DNA of 11,847 nucleotides from Alphaproteobacteria bacterium (GTDB lineage Bacteria; Pseudomonadota; Alphaproteobacteria; UBA2136; UBA6156): assembly GCA_027490875.1 (NCBI GenBank), contig JAIXXE010000017.1, positions 1-11,847 of the forward strand. Direction: 5' to 3'. This document shows positions 7,162 through 11,847 of the stretch, one piece after another. Every line of letters begins with the position of its first letter. Position 1 is the stretch's first letter. The translations under genes were made by a program, and so were the position numbers. The notes below the pieces were generated by a model. That model made no database searches. It saw nothing but the letters and a program-made list of their open reading frames with translations, and was not told where the DNA came from.

Positions 7162-8557
7162 TATGTTCGGCCAATCCGTGGTTGGCCAAGCCTTCCACTT
7201 CATTGGGGTGGGTGGCATCGGGATGAGTGGTTTGGCCGAAGTTCTAGCCCTTTCAGGGGCTGTTGTGAGCGGCTCTGACAGCGGCACCAAAGGCGATTTC
7301 GGGCGACTGGAAACTGCGGGCGTAACAGTCTTTCGCAGCCATGCTGCCGACCACGTTCCGCCCCGCGCGTGGGTGGTGGTCAGCACGGCCATCAGGCCCG
7401 ATAATACCGAATTGGTTCAGGCCGAAGCGCAGGGTAACCCTGTGCTGCACCGCGCCGACATTCTGGCAGCCCTGATGCAAAACTACCAAACTGTGGCCGT
7501 AAGCGGCACCCATGGCAAGACCAGCACAACGGCCCTAATTTATGCCGTATTGGCAGCAGCGGGCCTGCCCGTGGGGGTGATGAACGGGGGGGTTCTGAAT
7601 GCTCTTGGCACCAATGCCAAGTTGCCGCCTGCCCCGGGCGACTGGCTGGTGGTGGAAGCCGACGAAAGCGATGCCAGCTTCCTGAAACTAAGGCCCACCG
7701 TGGCGGTGATTACCAACATCGAACCCGAACATATGGATACCTACGGCACCGAAGCCAAGCTGGTGGAAGCCTTTCAGCAGTTTGCCGAAAGCGCCGACCT
7801 TGCCGTGCTGTGCGCCGACGACCCGAACTTGCAAATCATTGCCAGCCGGTTGGCGACCGAGGTGGTGACCTACGGGCAAGACGAACTGGCCGACTGCGTG
7901 GTGAACGATTTCCACCCACGGCAGGTTGGGGAACTGGGCGGTATGGTGATGGATTGCACCCTGCGTGGCGGGCTGCTGGAGGACGTAGAAATTGCCTTGC
8001 CCGGCACGCATTATGTGCTCAACAGCTTGGCGGCTTTGGCGGTGGCGCAGTACCTGAATGCCAACCTTACTCAAGCGATGACCGGCTTAAAAACCTTTCA
8101 AGGGGTCGGGCGGCGCTTTACCAAAGTAGGGACCTTTCATGGCGCCGCCGTGATTGACGACTACGGGCATCATCCTACCGAAATTGCCACCACGCTCGCC
8201 GCAGCCAAACAGGTTTATAAAGGCCGTGTGGTGGCCGTGATTCAGCCCCACCGGTTTACCCGCCTACGCGATTTGATGGAGGAGTTTGCTAGCTGCGCCA
8301 AGGTGGCCGATGTGGCTATTCTTTTGCCGGTTTACAGCGCCGGCGAAGACCCCATTGCCGGGGTTAATCACTGCACGCTGGGCGAAAAGATGGACGCACT
8401 TGGCCTGCCCGACCAAGTGGTGGTGGTGGCCGATGAAGCTGGCCTGCACCAAGCCCTGCACGACCTTAACCTTGCCAGTGGCGACGCGGTGGTCTGCCTC
8501 GGCGCCGGCACCATTACCGACTATGCCAAGCACTTGGCGGGGCATCACGTCCATTAG
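7145..8557 (+). CDS. murC: UDP-MurNAc:L-alanine ligase MurC
   Basis: Cytoplasmic ATP-dependent ligase adding L-alanine to UDP-MurNAc, the first step of the stem peptide. With the start chosen here it is 470 residues, normal. Motifs: 'FHFIGVGGIGMSGLAEVL' near residues 17-34 (UDP-binding), P-loop 'VSGTHGKTSTT' (119-129), 'EADESDASFL', 'ITNIEPEHMD', 'GVGRRF', 'DDYGHHPTEI' and 'QPHRFTR'. These are the standard MurC set and separate it from Mpl. Start: in-frame ATGs at 7142, 7145 and 7163 and a TTG at 7127 are all possible. I prefer 7145 because AGGA at 7138-7141 lies just upstream; 7163 would avoid the overlap with murG but has no Shine-Dalgarno. The stop is three bases before murB. Confidence 0.97.
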   Translation: MTRQLNMFGQSVVGQAFHFIGVGGIGMSGLAEVLALSGAVVSGSDSGTKGDFGRLETAGVTVFRSHAADHVPPRAWVVVSTAIRPDNTELVQAEAQGNPVLHRADILAALMQNYQTVAVSGTHGKTSTTALIYAVLAAAGLPVGVMNGGVLNALGTNAKLPPAPGDWLVVEADESDASFLKLRPTVAVITNIEPEHMDTYGTEAKLVEAFQQFAESADLAVLCADDPNLQIIASRLATEVVTYGQDELADCVVNDFHPRQVGELGGMVMDCTLRGGLLEDVEIALPGTHYVLNSLAALAVAQYLNANLTQAMTGLKTFQGVGRRFTKVGTFHGAAVIDDYGHHPTEIATTLAAAKQVYKGRVVAVIQPHRFTRLRDLMEEFASCAKVADVAILLPVYSAGEDPIAGVNHCTLGEKMDALGLPDQVVVVADEAGLHQALHDLNLASGDAVVCLGAGTITDYAKHLAGHHVH

Positions 8558-8560
8558 CCC

Positions 8561-9550
8561 ATGTCCTGGCCCACGCCCCCATGGTTTAACACACTGCCCG
8601 CAGGGCCTGCGTATGCGTTAAACTATCCGCTGGCACCAGAAACCACCATTCAGGTGGGTGGGCCTGCGCAGGTTTGGGCGCCTGTTGTAAACTGGGCGCA
8701 GGTGGCTGCGCTGCGGGCCTTTGCTACGGCCCACAACGTGCCCTTCACGCTGCTTGGTAAGGGCAGCAATATGGTGGTGAACGACGGCGGCATTGCGGGC
8801 ATCGTGCTGCCACTGGGCAAAGGGTGCGATGGCGTAACGGTGGAAGGCACCACACTGGTGGCCGAAGCGGGCGCTGCCTGTGGCACGGCCGCCCGCGCCG
8901 CGCGCGAAGCAGGGTTAGCAGGGCTGGCATTTTTTGGGGGAATTCCGGGCAGTATCGGTGGCGCGTTACGGATGAACGCAGGCGCCTATGGCAGCGAAAC
9001 CTTTCAGGCCATTACCGAAGTATATTTGCTCGATGCCAATGGCCGAGACGTGGTGCAGCACCCCAGCGCCTTGCAGCCGCGCTACCGGGCCACCACGCTG
9101 CCCGAAGGCTGGCTTTACAAGGGGGCCCGCTGGCAGTTAACCCCGGGCGATAAAGAAGCAATCCGCCAACAGATGCGCGAGATTAACCAAGCCCGCACTA
9201 CCAGCCAGCCCTTGCACCTACCCAGTTCGGGCAGTTGGTTTAAAAACGTGCCTGTAACCTTAGAAAACATAGGGGTTCTGCAACGTATCTGGCCCGAGGC
9301 CACCGTAGGCGGGGTGGTGAACGCCTGGCGCGTGGTGGCCGCAGCCGGCTGCCGGGGTTGGCGGGAAGGTGGGGCCCAGGTAAGCGAGCAGCACTGCAAT
9401 TTTTTTGTAAACAGCGGGCTTAAGGAAGGCCAAAGTGCCACGGCTGCCGCCTTCGATTTGCTTTCCATCAAGGTTGAGGCTGCGGTTCTGGCCCAGTTTG
9501 GGGTAACGTTGCAACGTGAAGTACGTTTTTGCGGAGAGATGCAACCATGA
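8561..9550 (+). CDS. murB: UDP-N-acetylenolpyruvoylglucosamine reductase MurB
   Basis: FAD-dependent, NADPH-using enzyme that reduces UDP-GlcNAc-enolpyruvate to UDP-MurNAc in the cytoplasm. 329 residues. FAD-binding motifs: 'TTIQVGGPA', 'LLGKGSNMVVNDGGIAGIVL', 'GIPGSIGGALRMNAGAYGSE'. Substrate-site motifs: 'RYR' (arginine of the catalytic region), 'SSGSWFKNV' with the serine that supplies the proton in the family, and 'REVRFCGE' near the end with the conserved glutamate. The segment between 'FKNV' and 'VSEQHCNFFVN' is somewhat longer than usual. It starts three bases after murC without a strong Shine-Dalgarno and its stop overlaps ftsQ as ATGA. In many alphaproteobacteria ddl follows murB; here it does not. 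Confidence 0.97.
   Translation: MSWPTPPWFNTLPAGPAYALNYPLAPETTIQVGGPAQVWAPVVNWAQVAALRAFATAHNVPFTLLGKGSNMVVNDGGIAGIVLPLGKGCDGVTVEGTTLVAEAGAACGTAARAAREAGLAGLAFFGGIPGSIGGALRMNAGAYGSETFQAITEVYLLDANGRDVVQHPSALQPRYRATTLPEGWLYKGARWQLTPGDKEAIRQQMREINQARTTSQPLHLPSSGSWFKNVPVTLENIGVLQRIWPEATVGGVVNAWRVVAAAGCRGWREGGAQVSEQHCNFFVNSGLKEGQSATAAAFDLLSIKVEAAVLAQFGVTLQREVRFCGEMQP
9533..9538 (+). promoter_or_regulatory. Shine-Dalgarno site for ftsQ
   Basis: GGAGAG, eight bases before the ATG at 9547. It decides the ftsQ start: the upstream in-frame TTG at 9529 has no comparable site, and the ATG at 9547 makes the ATGA overlap seen at other junctions here. Confidence 0.65.
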
Positions 9551-10506
9551 GTGAGCGGCGCGAGGCCGAGGCATTGGGCGAGCTGTTCCGGAATGCTGAA
9601 ATCCGGCGTGACGCCATTTCGGCGGCCACGGGTTCGACGCGGACTGAAACCCCCGCCAAGCCTGCTTGGCAAAGGTTTCTGGAGAGCTGGGAACGCACCG
9701 TCATGGCATGGCCCTGGCGGCGGATTGGTCAGGCTTGTGGGTTGGTAATCTTGGTGGTGGTGAGTGGCCTGGTTTGGCATCATCGGGTATGGCTGAACGA
9801 TAGGTTGACCACCGCCATTGCTGAAGCAACAGGGGCGACAGTCCAGAAGATTGAGGTAACGGGCCTCCGCTTCACGCCGCATCCTGCGTTGCTGGAAGCG
9901 CTGGGCTTGGGTCGTGGCAGCAGCTTGGTTGGCTTTGACGCCGCAGCCGCGCGCAGCCGCATTGAAGCACTGCCATGGGTTCGGTTGGCCAGTGTGGAAC
10001 GCCAGCTGCCAGCAACGGTCAAGGTTCAAATTTTTGAATATAGCCCCATGGCGCGGGCCATTTCGGGCAGCGACGTGGTTGTCTTAAATACCTTTGGTAA
10101 GCCCGTGGTCACCGATACCAGCAACGCATTTGTGGCCCTGCCTTTGCTGCAGGGCGCTGGGGCTCCGGCCGCAGCAGCTGCATTGTTTGCGCTGCTTCAG
10201 CCACACGCCAACCTGATGACACAGCTGCGCGAAGCCCTGTGGGTAGGGGAGCGTCGCTGGGATTTGCGCTTTATGAGCGGTGTTACCGTGATGCTGCCCG
10301 AAGGCCGTGAAGCTGAGGCCATTGCCCTGTTAAACCGTCTGGAAGCAGCCCGCCACGTGCTGACTCTTAACGATGGGGTGGTAGACTTGCGCCTGCCTGA
10401 CCGGATTATTTTACGGCTCCCCCCAACCGTCACGGCCACACCCGTCACCAACAAGGTGGGCAGCACCAACAGCCCAACCAGCATCACTCCCCCTAGCACT
10501 CCCTAA
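9547..10506 (+). CDS. ftsQ: Cell division protein FtsQ
   Basis: Bitopic inner-membrane divisome protein that links early and late division proteins. 319 residues from the ATG at 9547. Layout: charged cytoplasmic N-terminus (about 1-60), one membrane segment around 61-78 ('ACGLVILVVVSGLVW'), a POTRA-like domain around 97-165 ('VQKIEVTGLRF', 'RIEALPWVRLASVERQLPAT', 'VQIFEYSPMA'), then the FtsQ/DivIB beta domain ('DLRFMSGVTVMLPEG', 'VVDLRLPDRIILRLP'). The 'ALPWVRLASVERQLP' stretch and the position after murB are typical of FtsQ. The last 25 residues are rich in Thr, Ser and Pro and are probably disordered. Sequence conservation in FtsQ is low, so domain order carries most weight. It is not followed by ftsA or ftsZ as would be expected. 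Confidence 0.92.
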   Translation: MSERREAEALGELFRNAEIRRDAISAATGSTRTETPAKPAWQRFLESWERTVMAWPWRRIGQACGLVILVVVSGLVWHHRVWLNDRLTTAIAEATGATVQKIEVTGLRFTPHPALLEALGLGRGSSLVGFDAAAARSRIEALPWVRLASVERQLPATVKVQIFEYSPMARAISGSDVVVLNTFGKPVVTDTSNAFVALPLLQGAGAPAAAAALFALLQPHANLMTQLREALWVGERRWDLRFMSGVTVMLPEGREAEAIALLNRLEAARHVLTLNDGVVDLRLPDRIILRLPPTVTATPVTNKVGSTNSPTSITPPSTP

Positions 10507-10583
10507 CGGCGCTGCTTGACCGGTAGGCGTTGTGGCACCATTGACGCTTGCCCCCACGGTTGCAACCCGATAGGCTAACCACC
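10507..10583 (+). other. 77-base gap between ftsQ and the diguanylate cyclase gene
   Basis: The longest intergenic stretch in the window and the point where the usual cluster order breaks. It contains two TTGAC-like hexamers (10516 and 10541) but no acceptable -10 box at 16-18 bases from either. I see no stable hairpin and no short gene. A promoter for the downstream pair is plausible but not demonstrated. Confidence 0.4.
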
Positions 10584-11363
10584 ATGAAAACGATGATTCA
10601 AAGGCTTACCATTCCACTTGGGGCCGCCGCTGTGGTTGGAGTGGTGCTGGGGATTGTGACCACCCCGTGGGTTGGGTTGCTGGTAACCGCCCTGGCCATG
10701 TTCGGGGTTGCCTTCTTGCTGGTGCAGGCCGATGCCACCCTGTTAAAGCAGTTGCGACAACAGATTGAAAAGCTTGAAAGTGGGCTTCAGCCCGAAGCCA
10801 TTACCACCCCCCGCGTTGATGAAATTGGCTCGCTCTCGGCGGCCATTAACCGGCTTGGCAAACACGACAAGGCCACCCAGCAAGCCAATAGTGACCCGTT
10901 AACCGGGTTGGCCAATCGGCGCGGGGTGTTGGGCAAGCTGGAGTCGGCCTTCAAGCGTAACCAACCGCTGACCTTGTTTTACATCGACCTTGATAAGTTC
11001 AAGCCAGTGAATGACCAGTATGGCCACGAAATGGGTGATGCGGTGTTACTGAAGGTTGCCGAATTGATGCTGGCTTGTGTGCGGGAAAACGACACAGTCG
11101 CACGGTTGGGGGGTGATGAGTTTCTGATCGCCTTCTATGGCCTTACCGATAAAGCACTGATTGAAGAACGTGCTACTAAAGTATTGGAACTGCTTAATGA
11201 GCCAATGTGGGTGAATAACACCCGTATCAAGATTGGCGGCAGCATTGGCATTACCGTTGCACCCCAGGATGGGGCCACGGTAGAAGCGCTGATGCAGGCT
11301 GCGGATGAAACGATGTATGCGGTAAAAAAGGCTGGTCGGAATGCGTATCGTTTTTATAGCTAA
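10584..11363 (+). CDS. Membrane-anchored GGDEF diguanylate cyclase
   Basis: Predicted to make cyclic di-GMP from two GTP. 259 residues from the ATG at 10584; the frame extends upstream to a TTG at 10548, but the ATG gives a normal membrane-protein N-terminus. Two hydrophobic segments (about 11-28 and 31-48) form a tight hairpin with almost no periplasmic loop. A HAMP-like linker follows (about 50-95, with 'VDEIGSLSAAINRL'), then a GGDEF domain from 103 ('DPLTGLANRR', 'FYIDLDKFKPVND', 'GHEMGD'). The catalytic signature is intact GGDEF at 176-180, and RxxD (R167-D170) lies five residues before it, the inhibitory product-binding site. The enzyme therefore looks active and feedback-inhibited. There is no sensor domain to suggest its signal. 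Its last 23 bases overlap the start of bamD. Confidence 0.93.
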   Translation: MKTMIQRLTIPLGAAAVVGVVLGIVTTPWVGLLVTALAMFGVAFLLVQADATLLKQLRQQIEKLESGLQPEAITTPRVDEIGSLSAAINRLGKHDKATQQANSDPLTGLANRRGVLGKLESAFKRNQPLTLFYIDLDKFKPVNDQYGHEMGDAVLLKVAELMLACVRENDTVARLGGDEFLIAFYGLTDKALIEERATKVLELLNEPMWVNNTRIKIGGSIGITVAPQDGATVEALMQAADETMYAVKKAGRNAYRFYS

Positions 11364-11847
11364 GGCATTGGTGTTGATAGCCCTGCTAGGTGGTTGTGCC
11401 TCTGCCAAGCCCGAAGGCGAACTGACGGGCACCATCGGTGGCCTGTACAACAGCGGTATGGACGCCTTGAAAGAGAGCCGATTCGATAGCGCCGCCCACC
11501 ACTTTGCCGAATTAGAACGGCAGTACCCCTACAGTGGGTGGGCTACCCGTGCGCAGATTATGGAAGCCTATACGCAGTACCGCGCCAAAAACTATGAGGA
11601 AAGCAACCAAAGCCTCGAACGGTTTATTCGGCAAAATCCCGGCCACCCCGACCTTGGCTACGCCTTTTACCTGAAGGGTCTGAATCACTACAACCGGCTG
11701 ACCGACGTGATGCGCGATCAGGCCCAAACGCGCTTGGCGAGAGATGCCTTCCAAGAGGTCGTCAACCGCTTTCCCCAGAGCAAATATGCCCAAGATGCAC
11801 GGTTAAAGCTTACGCTAACCGAAGACCATCTGGCCGGTCGCGAGATG
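11341..11847 (+). CDS. bamD: Outer-membrane assembly lipoprotein BamD, N-terminal part (3' end outside window)
   Basis: Component of the BAM complex that inserts beta-barrel proteins into the outer membrane. 169 codons are present and the frame is open to the right edge. The N-terminus is a lipoprotein signal: arginine and lysine at 2 and 8, hydrophobic core, lipobox 'LGGC' with Cys19 as the lipidated residue. TPR-like helices follow: about 33-66 ('YNSGMDALKESRFDSAAHHF', 'ERQYPYSGWA'), 70-100 ('EAYTQYRAKNYEES', 'FIRQNPGHPD') and 105-146. The 'DVMRDQ', 'FQEVVNRFPQSKYAQDA' and 'DHLAGREM' motifs are close to alphaproteobacterial BamD (ComL). The start at 11341 lies inside the cyclase gene; a later GTG would lose the positive charges of the signal peptide. 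In alphaproteobacteria bamD commonly follows lpxC at the end of this cluster; here it follows the cyclase gene. Confidence 0.95.
   Translation, partial: MRIVFIAKALVLIALLGGCASAKPEGELTGTIGGLYNSGMDALKESRFDSAAHHFAELERQYPYSGWATRAQIMEAYTQYRAKNYEESNQSLERFIRQNPGHPDLGYAFYLKGLNHYNRLTDVMRDQAQTRLARDAFQEVVNRFPQSKYAQDARLKLTLTEDHLAGREM

Noticed and set aside
9529..9546. TTG at 9529 as the ftsQ start
   Set aside because: The ATG at 9547 has a well-spaced GGAGAG and forms the ATGA overlap used elsewhere in this cluster.
9115..10029. A 304-codon open frame on the minus strand across murB and ftsQ
   Set aside because: It is antisense to two genes with clear motifs, its product has no recognisable domain and a low-complexity composition typical of a reverse-strand shadow in GC-rich DNA.
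10516..10546. Two TTGAC-like hexamers as -35 boxes of a promoter before the cyclase gene
   Set aside because: No acceptable -10 hexamer lies at 16-18 bases from either one.

Overview
The window is one continuous plus-strand block of cell-wall synthesis and cell-division genes, a dcw cluster. The order is murE (3' part), a Nudix hydrolase gene, murF, mraY, murD, ftsW, murG, murC, murB, ftsQ, a GGDEF diguanylate cyclase gene, and bamD (5' part). All twelve genes point the same way. The longest stretch without a gene is 77 bases, so there is no gap near 300 bases. I see no tRNA, rRNA, CRISPR array, insertion sequence or phage gene.

The gene order from murE to ftsQ, the 'QQVRDEDL'-type segment and 'PFFADMP' motif of MurG, the 'PDAHTDFIFAV' form of FtsW and the BamD sequence ('DVMRDQ', 'DHLAGREM') all look alphaproteobacterial. 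MurE carries the DNPR motif, so the peptidoglycan is expected to contain meso-diaminopimelate. BamD has a lipobox, which fits a Gram-negative envelope. GC content is near 58-60% in the soluble enzymes and lower in the membrane-protein genes. I cannot name a genus; several proteins are divergent.

Layout. Positions 1-2393 hold murE, the Nudix gene and murF, joined by two ATGA stop/start overlaps. Next comes a 53-base gap with a weak terminator-like hairpin. Positions 2447-6013 hold mraY, murD and ftsW, tightly packed. A 35-base gap with a Shine-Dalgarno site leads to murG, murC, murB and ftsQ (6049-10506), again overlapping or 3 bases apart. A 77-base gap follows, then the diguanylate cyclase gene (10584-11363), whose 3' end overlaps the start of bamD by 23 bases.

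Together MurE, MurF, MurC, MurD and MurB make UDP-MurNAc-pentapeptide. MraY and MurG turn it into lipid II, and FtsW polymerises that at the septum. FtsQ is a divisome scaffold and BamD belongs to the outer-membrane protein assembly machine. What differs from the usual alphaproteobacterial cluster: a Nudix gene sits between murE and murF; ddl is missing between murB and ftsQ; and where ftsA, ftsZ and lpxC normally lie between ftsQ and bamD there is only a membrane diguanylate cyclase gene. MurF also appears to lack the lysine that is carbamoylated in its family. I found no wholly new system; these departures are the points worth checking.
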